Notes: generated by a model not told the origin, from the sequence alone. A stretch of 64,000 nucleotides of DNA from JABJAG01 sp038137215 (GCA_038137215.1 JAYQBG010000002.1:1-64000), one strand, 5' to 3'. Positions 55,889 through 64,000 are shown, counted from the first letter of the stretch. Numbers and translations are program-made.

Positions 55889-57553
55889 ATGGCCGAAGAA
55901 TTCGACTACATCGTGATCGGTGCCGGCTCGGCAGGCTGCGTGCTCGCCAACCGGCTCTCCGCCGGTGATGCCACCGTCTGTGTGCTGGAGGCGGGCGGGC
56001 CGGACCGGCACCCGTTCATCCACATCCCGGCTGGGTTCATGAAGACGCTGACCAGCCCGGCAGTGAACTGGCTCTACCAGACCGAGCCGAGTGACGGTAC
56101 AGCGGGCCGTTCGATCCCGACCCCGCGCGGCAAGACGCTGGGGGGCTCCGGATCGATCAACGGTCATGCCTACAATCGCGGCCAGAGCCTCGATTTCGAT
56201 TCCTGGGCGCAGATGGGCAACCGCGGCTGGGGCTATGCCGATATTCTGCCCTACTTCAAGCGCAGCGAACGGCGCATCGGCGGCAATGACGACGGCACCT
56301 ATCACGGCACCGAGGGCGAGATGGCCGTGACCGACATCGATGCGACCCATCCGCTGTGCGACGCCTTCATCGAGGGCTGCGTGAACATGGGCATCCCGCG
56401 CAACCCGGACTACAACGGCGCGACCCATGAAGGCGTCGGCTACTTTCAGCGCACCATTCACAAGGGCCGCCGGGTCAGCACCGCACGGGCCTTCCTGCAC
56501 CCGGTGATGAACCGGCCCAACTTGGACATACGCACCCGCGCGCAGGCTGAGAAAATCCTGTTCGAGGGCAAGCGCGCGGTCGGCGTACGGTACCGGAAGG
56601 GCAGCAAGTCCATCGAGATTCGCGCGCGGCGCGAAATCATTCTCTCGGGCGGGTCCATCGCATCGCCGCAGCTGCTGCAGGTCTCGGGCGTGGGCGCCGG
56701 CAGCCTGCTACAGAAGATCGGCGTGCCGGTGGTCCACGAACTGACCGCCGTTGGCGAGAACCTTGCCGACCACTATCTCGTTCGCAATGCCTCGCGCGTG
56801 AAGAATGCGAGTTCGCTCAATGAGCGCGCACACGGAATCCCACTTGTCTCCGAAGTGCTTCGATACGCTTTCACCCGCAAGGGCCTCCTCGCGCTCTCGC
56901 CGTCTCTGGTTTACGTCTTCTGGAAATCGGACCTGGCGCTCGACAAGGGCGATCTGCAGTTCATCGTCACGCCTGCCAGCTACAAGGATGGGCGCCCCGC
57001 CGAGCTGGAGGATTACCCGGGCATCACCATCGCCAGCTGGCCCATGCGTCCCGAAAGCCGCGGTTTTGTCCATGCGAAAACCGCCGACACCCGGGACAAG
57101 CCGATCATTCAGCCCAACTATCTCGATCATGAATATGATCAGCGACTGACGATTGCCGGGCTGCGGTTGGGGCGCGAAATGATCCGCTCACCGGAAATGG
57201 CAAAATATTTTGTCGAAGAGACAACGCCCGGTGATGAGGCACAGTCCGACGACGAACTGCTGCACTTTGCACGGACCTACGGCACCACAGTGTTCCATCT
57301 GATGGGCACCTGCCGGATGGGTCCGGCCAGCGATACAAACAGCGTCGTGGACGACGAACTGAAGGTCCACGGCACCGAGGGTCTGCGGGTGGTCGATGCC
57401 TCGGTCATCCCCGCCGCCCATTCGACCAACACCAACGCGGCAACCATCATGATCGCGGAGAAGGCCTCGGACATGATCCTCGGCAAGGAGCCATTGCCTG
57501 CGGTGAGCGTTCCTCCAACTCCAGCGTCGGATTCGACGGTTTCGGCCGCGTGA
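55889..57553 (+). CDS. GMC family FAD-dependent oxidoreductase (choline dehydrogenase-like)
   Basis: 554 residues from the ATG at 55889 with GGGGGAAG upstream. FAD-binding motif YIVIGAGSAGCVLANRLS, GMC signatures RGKTLGGSGSINGHAYNRG and EIILSGGSIASPQLL, active-site region VFHLMGTCRMG and C-terminal DASVIPAAHSTNTNA. Such enzymes oxidise primary or aliphatic alcohols to aldehydes, often feeding the respiratory chain. Substrate is unknown; the context suggests an alcohol on the path into the acyl-CoA pathway encoded here. Confidence 0.92.
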   Translation: MAEEFDYIVIGAGSAGCVLANRLSAGDATVCVLEAGGPDRHPFIHIPAGFMKTLTSPAVNWLYQTEPSDGTAGRSIPTPRGKTLGGSGSINGHAYNRGQSLDFDSWAQMGNRGWGYADILPYFKRSERRIGGNDDGTYHGTEGEMAVTDIDATHPLCDAFIEGCVNMGIPRNPDYNGATHEGVGYFQRTIHKGRRVSTARAFLHPVMNRPNLDIRTRAQAEKILFEGKRAVGVRYRKGSKSIEIRARREIILSGGSIASPQLLQVSGVGAGSLLQKIGVPVVHELTAVGENLADHYLVRNASRVKNASSLNERAHGIPLVSEVLRYAFTRKGLLALSPSLVYVFWKSDLALDKGDLQFIVTPASYKDGRPAELEDYPGITIASWPMRPESRGFVHAKTADTRDKPIIQPNYLDHEYDQRLTIAGLRLGREMIRSPEMAKYFVEETTPGDEAQSDDELLHFARTYGTTVFHLMGTCRMGPASDTNSVVDDELKVHGTEGLRVVDASVIPAAHSTNTNAATIMIAEKASDMILGKEPLPAVSVPPTPASDSTVSAA

Positions 57554-57565
57554 CGAACGCGGCAC

Positions 57566-58543
57566 TCAAGCCGCAACCATGCCGCGCAGACGCTCGCCGA
57601 TCAGGGCGTCGGCTTCGGACATGATCCGGTCGATCAGCTCCTGACAGGTCGGAATGTCGTCGATCAGGCCCGCGACCATGCCGCAGGACCAGGCGCCGGC
57701 ATCCATGTCGCCGTCGATCATGATCCTGGGATAGACACCCGCCACCTCGTCGATGATGTCCTCGAATGTGAGGTCGTCGCCCAGCGCCTTTTCCTTTTCG
57801 AGCAAACGCTCGACCGCATCGTTGTTCAGCACGCGTTCAGTATTGCGCAGCGGTCGCATGACGAGCCTTGTGTCGAGTTCGCTCGCCGCGACAATCGCCT
57901 GCTTCACCTTCTCATGGACCGGCGCTTCCTGCGTGGCGATGAAACGCGTGCCCATGTTCATGCCTTCGGCACCCATAGCGAGCGAGGCCACCAGCGAGCG
58001 TGCATCGGCCATACCGCCGGATGACACAAACGGAATTTCCAGTTCGTCTGCCGCACGAGGCAGCAGGATCATGTTTGGAATGTCGTCTTCGCCGGGATGA
58101 CCGCCGCACTCAAACCCGTCCACGGACACCGCATCACAACCGATCGACTGGGCCTTCAGGGCGTGGCGCACCGAGGTGCATTTGTGGATCACCTTGATGC
58201 CGGCGTCCTTCAGATAGGGCAGCACCGGTTCGGGACTGCGCCCGGCGGTCTCCACGATCTTCACCCCGCCCTCGATGATCGCCTTCACATAGCCGGGATA
58301 GTCCGGCGAGGTGACCGTTGGCAGAAAGGTCAGGTTCACCGCAAAGGGCTTGTCCGTCATGTCGCGGCACCTGGCAATCTCGTTGGCGAGGTCCGCCGGG
58401 GTCTTCTGGGTCAGCCCGGTGATCGTGCCCAGCCCGCCCGCATTGGAGACGGCGGCGGCCAGTTCGGCAAAGCCCACATAGTGCATACCGCCCTGAATGA
58501 TCGGGTGTTCGATGCCCAGCATTTCGGTGATTCGGGTTTTCAT
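57566..58543 (-). CDS. Nitronate monooxygenase (2-nitropropane dioxygenase family)
   Basis: 325 residues of TIM-barrel fold. FMN-binding and catalytic segments: IIQGGMHYVGFAELAAAVSN, GGLGTITGLTQ, VDGFECGGHPGEDD (with the candidate catalytic His), and FVSSGGMADARSLVASLAMG. It oxidises alkyl nitronates using FMN and oxygen; some family members instead act as enoyl reductases. It lies nine bases after the HxlR regulator gene on the same strand, so it is probably the controlled target. Confidence 0.92.
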   Translation of the reverse strand: MKTRITEMLGIEHPIIQGGMHYVGFAELAAAVSNAGGLGTITGLTQKTPADLANEIARCRDMTDKPFAVNLTFLPTVTSPDYPGYVKAIIEGGVKIVETAGRSPEPVLPYLKDAGIKVIHKCTSVRHALKAQSIGCDAVSVDGFECGGHPGEDDIPNMILLPRAADELEIPFVSSGGMADARSLVASLAMGAEGMNMGTRFIATQEAPVHEKVKQAIVAASELDTRLVMRPLRNTERVLNNDAVERLLEKEKALGDDLTFEDIIDEVAGVYPRIMIDGDMDAGAWSCGMVAGLIDDIPTCQELIDRIMSEADALIGERLRGMVAA

Positions 58544-58552
58544 GATTGTCCT

Positions 58553-59029
58553 CTACTGTCCCCGCGCGCGGGCGCGTTCCTGTTCAAATTCCGATGAGAG
58601 ACGCGGCGCGGCGTCCGTGGCCTGCATGTGCTCGTGGCATTCCGGGCAGACCATTTCCGGCATCACTGTGTGACCACAACCCTTGTGGACGATTTCGACC
58701 GGCGCAGGTTCATGGTGGAACCACTTGTCCCCCCAGGCCTTCATCGAAACGATCACCGGCCAGAGATCGCGGCCCATCTCGGTCAACCGGTATTCATGGC
58801 GGAGCGGGCGTTCGCTGTAGGCTTCGCGCCGCAACACGCCGACGCGTTCCAGACGCTTGAGTCGCTGACTCAAGGTGTGCGGTGAGGCGCCCGTCAACCG
58901 CTGCAGATCGTCGAAGCGCCGCCCGCCGAGAAACATTTCCCGCAGGATCATCAGCGTCCAGGCGTCCCCGAACAGCTCGATGGCGCGGGCGACGGTGCAG
59001 ACATTCTCGGCAAGGTGGGTACGGCTCAT
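58553..59029 (-). CDS. HxlR-family winged-helix transcriptional regulator with C-terminal zinc ribbon
   Basis: 158 residues. The winged helix-turn-helix is FLGGRRFDDLQRLTGASPHTLSQRLKRLE with the wing REAYSERPLRHEYRLTEMG, standard for HxlR. Beyond it the C-terminus holds CGHTVMPEMVCPECHEHM, a CxH...CxxCH arrangement expected to bind zinc and typical of a longer subgroup. A perfect inverted repeat lies eight bases upstream of its start, suggesting autoregulation. It is cotranscribed with the nitronate monooxygenase. Confidence 0.92.
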   Translation of the reverse strand: MSRTHLAENVCTVARAIELFGDAWTLMILREMFLGGRRFDDLQRLTGASPHTLSQRLKRLERVGVLRREAYSERPLRHEYRLTEMGRDLWPVIVSMKAWGDKWFHHEPAPVEIVHKGCGHTVMPEMVCPECHEHMQATDAAPRLSSEFEQERARARGQ

Positions 59030-59036
59030 GACAATT

Positions 59037-59053
59037 ACTTCAATTTTTGAAGT
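59037..59053 (-). promoter_or_regulatory. Inverted repeat, candidate HxlR operator
   Basis: ACTTCAA-TTT-TTGAAGT is a perfect palindrome with 7-base arms, extended by partly matching bases on both sides. It overlaps the translation start region of the hxlR gene, so binding would block its own transcription. Confidence 0.6.
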
Positions 59054-59172
59054 TACTTTAACGGATTTCGGTTGAGGGTCAATGTCGGCGCGCCCACGCT
59101 AACCCGCTCCTCCCCCGATGGAGAGGAGAGGGAGAAACACGATGCCGATGACCGCGTCTGCCGTTTCATCCT

Positions 59173-59258
59173 CGTCATACCCGGACTTGATCCGCGTATC
59201 TCCTGTCGGCCTCAACGTGACCTCGACCGAGATGCCCGCAACAAGTGCGGGCATGACG
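59173..59258. repeat. 86-bp composite palindromic repeat (copy 2)
   Basis: CGTCATACCCGGACTTGATC at the left and GCCCGCAACAAGTGCGGGCA then TGACG at the right, in inverted order, 86 bases as at 4035-4120. With the next repeat it takes up the 333-base space between the HxlR gene and the ABM gene; nothing else is seen there. Confidence 0.78.
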
Positions 59259-59294
59259 ATGTGTGGTGAGGCGAGACCATTCCCGAAGCTCTGA

Positions 59295-59375
59295 CGTCAT
59301 TGCGAAGGAAGTGACGCAATCCAGACCATCATCGGGCGTGTCTTCTCCGGATTGCCGCGGACCTGCAGCCCTCAA
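59295..59375. repeat. GTCATTGCGA-type palindromic repeat (copy 3)
   Basis: CGTCATTGCGAAGGAAGTGA, GACGCAATCCAGACC and the reverse end CGGATTGCCGCGGACCTGCA. The right end stops about ten bases before the end of the ABM gene. Confidence 0.7.
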
Positions 59376-59386
59376 AATTACAACGG

Positions 59387-59734
59387 TTATTCTTCGGTCA
59401 GACCACGCCGCGATTGCGGGGCCTGCGCCCGGTCGTCCGGTCCATAGTCGCGTACCACTTCGGCCACACGCAGGCGATAGTCTACAAAGATACCGCTACG
59501 CCCCCTGGCCTGGGCGATTCGATGCTCGGCATGTTCGCGCCACGCGGTCACGGCCGCCTCGTCGCGAAAGAAGGACAATGCCAGGTACTTGCCGGGCTCG
59601 TAGATACTTTCGAAGCGTTCGACCGAGACAAAGCCGTCGATCTGATCCAGTTCGGCCCGCAGTTCATGGGCGAGATCGAGATAGTCGTCCTTACGTCCCG
59701 CAGCGGGCTACACCTCGAAGATCACCGCGATCAT
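59387..59734 (-). pseudogene. Antibiotic biosynthesis monooxygenase-like (ABM) protein with TAG at codon 9
   Basis: The frame from the ATG at 59734 reads MIAVIFEV, then TAG at 59708-59710, then PAAGRKDDYLDLAHELRAEL, DGFVSVERFESIYEPGKYL and SFFRDEAAVTAWREHAEHR, a normal ABM dimeric barrel of about 115 residues. The family has Trp or a similar residue after FEV, so TGG to TAG is the simplest change. No later start keeps the first strand. The gene begins three bases after the ACAD stop and its last codons lie in a 30-base copy of the ACAD 3' end. Confidence 0.75.
59394..59423. repeat. 30-bp direct repeat, copy near ABM 3' end
   Basis: TCGGTCAGACCACGCCGCGA plus TTGCGGGGCC matches 59734-59763 at 29 of 30 positions. 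Here it encodes the last residues of the ABM frame; in the other copy it encodes the end of the ACAD. Confidence 0.95.
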
Positions 59735-59763
59735 CGGTCAGGCCACGCCGCGATTGCGGGGCC
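59734..59763. repeat. 30-bp direct repeat, copy at ACAD 3' end
   Basis: TCGGTCAGGCCACGCCGCGA plus TTGCGGGGCC covers the last codons and stop of the ACAD gene and the first base of the ABM start codon. The partner copy is 340 bases away in the same orientation. Confidence 0.95.
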
Positions 59764-60973
59764 AGTCGTCGAGCTGGCGGCGCAGCTCCAGTCGCGCGAT
59801 CTGCCGGCGATGCACCTCGTCCGGTCCGTCGAACAGCCGCATGGCGCGGGTCCGCGCATACATGGCCGCCAGCGGGAAATCGTCCGACATGCCGCCGCCG
59901 CCATGCAGCTGCAGCGCCCGGTCGATCACGCCCAGTGCCATATTCGGGGCGGCCACCTTGATCATCGCGATCTCCTGCCGAGCTTCCTTGTTGCCGACCG
60001 TGTCCATCATCCAGGCGGCCTTCATGGTCAGCAGGCGGCACATCTCGATCTCGATGCGCGACTGGGCGATGCGTTCCTCGGTAATGCCGCGCTCGGCCAG
60101 CAGCTTGCCCCAGGTTTCCCGCTCGGCGGCGCGTTTGCACATGGCTTCGAGCGCCCGCTCGGCGACGCCGATCACCCGCATGCAGTGATGAATACGTCCC
60201 GGCCCCAGACGGCCCTGGGCGATTTCGAATCCCCGCCCCTCACCCAGCAGCAGGTTTTCGGCCGGCACCCGCACATTGTCGAAGATGACCTCGGCATGGC
60301 CGTGGGGGGCGTCGTCATAGCCCATCACGTTCAGGGTGCGCTTGATGGTGAGTCCCGGCGTATCGCGGGGCACCAGGATTTGTGACTGCTGCTTGTGCCG
60401 GTCCGCGCCCGGATCCGTCTTTCCCATCACGATCATGATCTGGCAGCGCGGATTGCCCGCGTTGGAGATCCACCATTTGCGTCCGTTGATGACGTATTCA
60501 TCGCCATCCCGGGTGATCGCGCATTCCACATTGGTGGCGTCCGAGGATGCCACATCCGGTTCGGTCATGGCGAAGGCGGAGCGGATCTCGCCGTTCAGGA
60601 GCGGCGTAAGCCATGCCTCCTGCTGCGCGGGCGTGCCGTACATGTGCAGCACTTCCATGTTGCCCGTGTCCGGCGCGTTGCAGTTGAAGACTTCCGGCGC
60701 CCAATCGACCCGTCCCATGATTTCGCAGAGCGGCGCATATTCCACATTGGTCAGCCCCGCGCCGTGATGGTCATCAGGCAGGAACAGGTTCCACAGGCCG
60801 CGCTTGCGGGCCTCGACCTTCAGGTCCTCCATGATCTGCGGCGTTTGCCAGCGGGTGCCCTGGGTGTCGAGCTGTTCCTCGAAGGTGGCCTCGTTGGGAT
60901 AGACAACCTCGTCCATGAAGGCGATGAGTTCCGCCCGCATGTCCAGGCAGCGCTTCGACAGTTCAAAATCCAT
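59738..60973 (-). CDS. Acyl-CoA dehydrogenase of the ACAD10/11 type
   Basis: 411 residues. Typical ACAD fold with segments that match the animal ACAD11 dehydrogenase half very closely: GLWNLFLPDDHHGAGLTNVE, NAPDTGNMEVLHMYGTP, FAMTEPDVASSDATN, GEGRGFEIAQGRLGPGRIHH, and DGPDEVHRRQIARLEL. ACAD10/11 and bacterial LvaC act with an APH-type kinase to convert phosphorylated 4-hydroxyacyl-CoA into 3-hydroxyacyl-CoA. The kinase-type gene is at 54765-55838 on the other strand. An ordinary FAD-linked dehydrogenation remains possible. Confidence 0.92.
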   Translation of the reverse strand: MDFELSKRCLDMRAELIAFMDEVVYPNEATFEEQLDTQGTRWQTPQIMEDLKVEARKRGLWNLFLPDDHHGAGLTNVEYAPLCEIMGRVDWAPEVFNCNAPDTGNMEVLHMYGTPAQQEAWLTPLLNGEIRSAFAMTEPDVASSDATNVECAITRDGDEYVINGRKWWISNAGNPRCQIMIVMGKTDPGADRHKQQSQILVPRDTPGLTIKRTLNVMGYDDAPHGHAEVIFDNVRVPAENLLLGEGRGFEIAQGRLGPGRIHHCMRVIGVAERALEAMCKRAAERETWGKLLAERGITEERIAQSRIEIEMCRLLTMKAAWMMDTVGNKEARQEIAMIKVAAPNMALGVIDRALQLHGGGGMSDDFPLAAMYARTRAMRLFDGPDEVHRRQIARLELRRQLDDWPRNRGVA

Positions 60974-61067
60974 GGTGTTCCCCCGGCAGGTGATAACGCG
61001 TGTGGCGGGTGTTCCGCTCTGTAACTTGCCCTAGGATACCGACAAGACGCGTCCAGGGGGAGTTGTC

Positions 61068-61847
61068 ATGCGTATTTCCGAAAATTCACCGTTCGATCTG
61101 TCCGGCAAGACCGCCATCGTGACCGGTTCCACCAAGGGCATCGGGCGGGCCATCGCCGTGGCACTGGCCGAGTCGGGCGCACGGGTGACCGTGTCGAGCC
61201 GGGACGAGGGCCGGGTCCGCGACACCGCCCGGGCACTCTCGGAGGCCGGGCACACCGTGCTCGGGGTGCCCTGCAATGTCGGGCGCAAGGAAGAGCTTCA
61301 GAACCTTGTCGATGAAACCCGAACCGCGTTCGGTCCGGTCGACATCCTGATCTGCAATGCGGCCATCAACCCTTTCTATGGCCCGGCGATGGGGATTCCC
61401 GACGATGCCTTCGCCAAGGTCATGCACACCAACATTCAGGCCCAGCTGTGGCTCGTCCAGATGGTGGCCGGCGATATGAAGGCGCGGAAAGACGGCGCGA
61501 TCGTGCTGATCTCCTCCATCGGCGGGCTGCGCGGCAGCGATGTCATCGGTGCCTACAATATTTCCAAGGCGGCCGACATCCAGCTGGCAAAGAACCTGGC
61601 CGTCGAACTGGGACCGGACAACATCCGGATCAACGCGATTGCACCGGGGCTGGTGAAGACCGACTTCGCCCGCGCGCTGTGGGAGAATCCCGAATTCGTC
61701 GAACCCCGGATCGCCGCCACACCGCTCCGCCGCCTGGGCGACCCGGAAGACATCGCGGGCGCGGCGGTGTTTCTGGCCTCGGATGCGGGCCGCTGGATGA
61801 CGGGTCAGACCCTGGTGATCGACGGCGGCGCGACGGTGCCGGTTTAG
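61068..61847 (+). CDS. Short-chain dehydrogenase/reductase
   Basis: 259 residues, classical SDR. The NAD(P) motif is TAIVTGSTKGIGRAIAVAL, the structural NNAG-like motif is ICNAAINP, catalytic Ser is in VLISSIGG, and Tyr-Lys in YNISKAAD. C-terminal GQTLVIDGGATVPV is standard. Close in type to FabG-like 3-ketoacyl-CoA reductases or to members oxidising 3-hydroxyacyl groups, which suits the neighbouring acyl-CoA genes. It is divergent from the ACAD gene. Confidence 0.93.
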   Translation: MRISENSPFDLSGKTAIVTGSTKGIGRAIAVALAESGARVTVSSRDEGRVRDTARALSEAGHTVLGVPCNVGRKEELQNLVDETRTAFGPVDILICNAAINPFYGPAMGIPDDAFAKVMHTNIQAQLWLVQMVAGDMKARKDGAIVLISSIGGLRGSDVIGAYNISKAADIQLAKNLAVELGPDNIRINAIAPGLVKTDFARALWENPEFVEPRIAATPLRRLGDPEDIAGAAVFLASDAGRWMTGQTLVIDGGATVPV

Positions 61848-61869
61848 GAGTATCCGCTGACTGAGCACT

Positions 61870-61936
61870 CACCCTGAGCCTGACGAAGGGCGAGGGCGAC
61901 ATCCTCATACTTCGACAAGCTCAGCATAAGGATGTT
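61870..61936. repeat. GAGCCTGACGAAGGGCGA-type repeat
   Basis: CACCCTGAGCCTGACGAAGG and TACTTCGACAAGCTCAGCAT form the two arms, with one changed base (AGCATAAGG). It lies between the convergent SDR and FadJ-like genes. Confidence 0.7.
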
Positions 61937-61969
61937 CCGAAATGGCTTGCGGACACCACGAAACGACCG

Positions 61970-64000
61970 CTAACCGCGGTCCTTGTCCCATTCCTTGAAC
62001 GTGGAGCCGGAATCCGCGAGTTCGCGCAGCAGTTTGGCCGGCTCCCACTTGTCGCCCCATTCGGCGTGGAACCGGTCCAGCGTCGCGACAACTTCCGGCA
62101 GGCCCACCGTATCGGCATAGAACATCGGCCCGCCCCGCCAGCGCGGGAACCCGTAGCCATGGAGCCAGACCACATCGACATCCGAGGCACGGATCGCGAG
62201 ATCTTCCTCGAGAATTTTGGCGCCCTCATTGATCAGGGAATAAATACAGCGCTGGAGGATTTCCGTGTCGGAGATTTCTCGCCGGGTGATCCCCATTTCG
62301 GCGGACCGTTCGTTCAGCAGAGTCTCGATTGCCGGGTCCGGCACCGCCGTCCGGCCGTCTTCATACCGGTACCAGCCCGCCCCGGTCTTCTGGCCATGGC
62401 GGCCCATATCGCAAATCCGGTCGAGCAGCGGCGAGAAGCGCTCATCGGCCGGACGGGTCTCGGCCCGACGCTTCTCGATGGCCAGGCTGATGTCTAGCCC
62501 GGCGAGGTCATAGACCCGGAAGGGCCCCATTCGAAAGCCGAAATCCTCGATCACCCGGTCCACATCCTGGGGCAGCGCGCCTTCCTCGACCAGGAAATCG
62601 GCCTGCCGGAAATATGGCGCCAGCATGCGGTTTCCGACAAACCCGTCGCAGACCCCGACGACCACACCGGTCTTGCCGAGGGTTTTCGACAGGTCGAGCA
62701 CCGTGGCGATGATGTCCGTCGCGGTTTTCTCCGCCCGCACGATCTCGAGCAGGGTCATGACATTGGCCGGGCTGAAGAAATGCATCCCCAGCACGTCCTG
62801 AGGCCGTTGGGTGACTGCGGCAATCGCATCCACATCCAGGGTCGAGGTGTTGGTCGCCAGGATCGCGCCGTCCTTTGCGAGGCGGTCCAGTTCGGTGAAG
62901 ACTGATTTCTTGACGTCCATCTCTTCGAAGACCGCCTCGATCACCAGGTCGGCATTCGCGACGGCATCCATTTCCACCGACCCCCGGATCAGGGCCATCC
63001 GGGCCGCCATGTCCTCATCGGACAAGCGTCCGCGTTTGCGGGTCGCGTCGTAATTCGCCTCGATCCGCGCCAGGCCCCTGTCGAGATTGTCCCGGGACGC
63101 CTCGATCACCGTGACCGGTAGGCCGGCATTGGCAAACGACATGGCGATCCCGCCGCCCATGGTCCCGGCCCCGAGGATCGCCACCGTCTCGACGGTCCGG
63201 CGCGGTATATCGGCGGGAATGTCGGGAATTTTCGACACCTGCCGCTCGGCAAAGAAGGCATGCACCAGCGAGCGCGATTCATCCGACGCGACCGCCTCTT
63301 CGCTGAGTTCGGCCTCACGGTCCCAGCCGTCCTCGAACGACATGGTCAGCGTGTTGGATACGCTTTCTAGGCAACGGAAGGGTGCGCGCTGGCCGCGGGC
63401 AGTCTTTTCCAGCCGCGCATGGGTTTCGGCCACGAGCGCTGCGCCCTCGGCGGGGTCGATGTCGATGTCCCGCTCGCTGACCCGGCGCGGTCCGGCGCGC
63501 TGTTCGACGAGTTTGTCGGCATAGGCCACCGCGCTCTCGACCAGATCAGCAGTCCCCGCAATGCGATCCACGAGCCCGATCTCGAGCGCGGTCTCGGCAT
63601 CCACCGGCGTCCCGCCGACGATCATCTCGAGACCCTTGCGGAAGCCCACCAGGCGCGGCAGGCGCTGGGTGCCGCTCGCGCCCGGGATCACACCGCGATG
63701 GACTTCGGGCAGGCCGAGCTGCGCATCGGGATCGACAATCCGGTAGTGACAGCCCAGCGCCAGCTCCAGCCCGCCACCCAGGGTCGGACCATGGATCGCC
63801 GCCACAACCGGCTTTGCGCTTGCCTCGACGATATTCATGAGATGCCGGGTCATGGGGAGAACCTGGCGGTCGGGCGTGTTGAATTCCCGGATATCGGCAC
63901 CGCCACAGAAATTGCGGCCGCTGCCGCAGATCACCAGCGCCTTGGTGCCCGGGTCGTCTTGCGCCAGCTCGATCAGTTCGGCAACTGACAGGCGCACCTG
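61970..64000 (-). CDS. Bifunctional enoyl-CoA hydratase/3-hydroxyacyl-CoA dehydrogenase (second FadJ-type), start beyond window
   Basis: At least 676 residues are present and the frame is open through the end of the window, so the N-terminal 20-30 residues are missing. Crotonase half: GRNFCGGADIREFN, GGGLELALGC and GLPEVHRGVIPG (both glutamates kept). Dehydrogenase half: AILGAGTMGGGIAMSFANAG, HFFSPANVMTLLEIVR, then GFPRWRGGPMFYADTVG. It shares the full domain layout of the enzyme at 52081-54174 but is clearly a separate paralogue, so the two may serve different chain types. Confidence 0.93.
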   Translation of the reverse strand, partial: QVRLSVAELIELAQDDPGTKALVICGSGRNFCGGADIREFNTPDRQVLPMTRHLMNIVEASAKPVVAAIHGPTLGGGLELALGCHYRIVDPDAQLGLPEVHRGVIPGASGTQRLPRLVGFRKGLEMIVGGTPVDAETALEIGLVDRIAGTADLVESAVAYADKLVEQRAGPRRVSERDIDIDPAEGAALVAETHARLEKTARGQRAPFRCLESVSNTLTMSFEDGWDREAELSEEAVASDESRSLVHAFFAERQVSKIPDIPADIPRRTVETVAILGAGTMGGGIAMSFANAGLPVTVIEASRDNLDRGLARIEANYDATRKRGRLSDEDMAARMALIRGSVEMDAVANADLVIEAVFEEMDVKKSVFTELDRLAKDGAILATNTSTLDVDAIAAVTQRPQDVLGMHFFSPANVMTLLEIVRAEKTATDIIATVLDLSKTLGKTGVVVGVCDGFVGNRMLAPYFRQADFLVEEGALPQDVDRVIEDFGFRMGPFRVYDLAGLDISLAIEKRRAETRPADERFSPLLDRICDMGRHGQKTGAGWYRYEDGRTAVPDPAIETLLNERSAEMGITRREISDTEILQRCIYSLINEGAKILEEDLAIRASDVDVVWLHGYGFPRWRGGPMFYADTVGLPEVVATLDRFHAEWGDKWEPAKLLRELADSGSTFKEWDKDRG

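Overview
This is a high-GC alphaproteobacterial segment, most likely from a Rhodospirillales-like marine or soil lineage. The assignment rests on gene content read from the sequence: class I lysyl-tRNA synthetase, COQ9, Usg, a CIRCE-controlled groESL, a heme A synthase of CtaA/COX15 type, and the PdeM/Lhr/exonuclease/ATP-ligase repair set. A run of 100 Ns (41713-41812) shows it is a draft scaffold.

Layout. 1-6.2 kb: a tRNA-Pro(CGG), a universal stress protein, and several damaged genes (a truncated TAXI receptor, a branched-chain aminotransferase with two in-frame amber codons, a small tryptophan-alanine repeat protein with an in-frame ochre codon) between intact COQ9, peptide deformylase and lysyl-tRNA synthetase genes. 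6.3-14.2 kb: a DinG/XPD-type helicase, an AEC transporter, a TerB-like protein, a beta-hydroxyacid dehydrogenase, groESL and usg. 14.2-18.9 kb: a branched-chain-type ABC importer with fused LivH-LivM permease. 19.0-23.4 kb: ferredoxin-NADP reductase followed by 2-oxoacid:ferredoxin oxidoreductase KorAB. 23.4-26.7 kb: heme A synthase and a Tat-exported PhoX phosphatase with a candidate Pho box. 26.9-37.3 kb: a DNA-repair neighbourhood with photolyase, the pdeM-lhr-HIT operon, an M48 protease, a DUF898 membrane protein, and the exonuclease-ligase operon. 37.3-46.9 kb: quinone reductase, a frameshifted membrane protein, ArfB, NmrA-like protein, sterol desaturase (broken by the gap), MFS permease, crotonase-like protein, CobW GTPase divergent from hisI, and a hydrolase. 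47.0-51.7 kb: a second complete Liv ABC importer. 52.1-64.0 kb: an acyl-CoA catabolic island with two FadJ-type fusion enzymes, MaoC, an APH-like kinase, a GMC oxidoreductase, nitronate monooxygenase with its HxlR regulator, an ACAD10/11-type dehydrogenase and an SDR.

How it works together. The last region looks like import (Liv) and degradation of unusual acyl groups. The APH-like kinase and the ACAD look like the two halves of the animal ACAD10/11 fusion, which acts on 4-hydroxyacyl-CoAs. KorAB and the reductase can couple 2-oxoacid oxidation to NADPH through ferredoxin. The repair region is a split Lhr-ligase system in which a HIT nucleotide hydrolase is translationally coupled to the helicase. 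Intergenic spaces are filled with several families of palindromic repeats, some nested. At least five genes carry disruptions, so either the genome is decaying or the assembly contains base errors.
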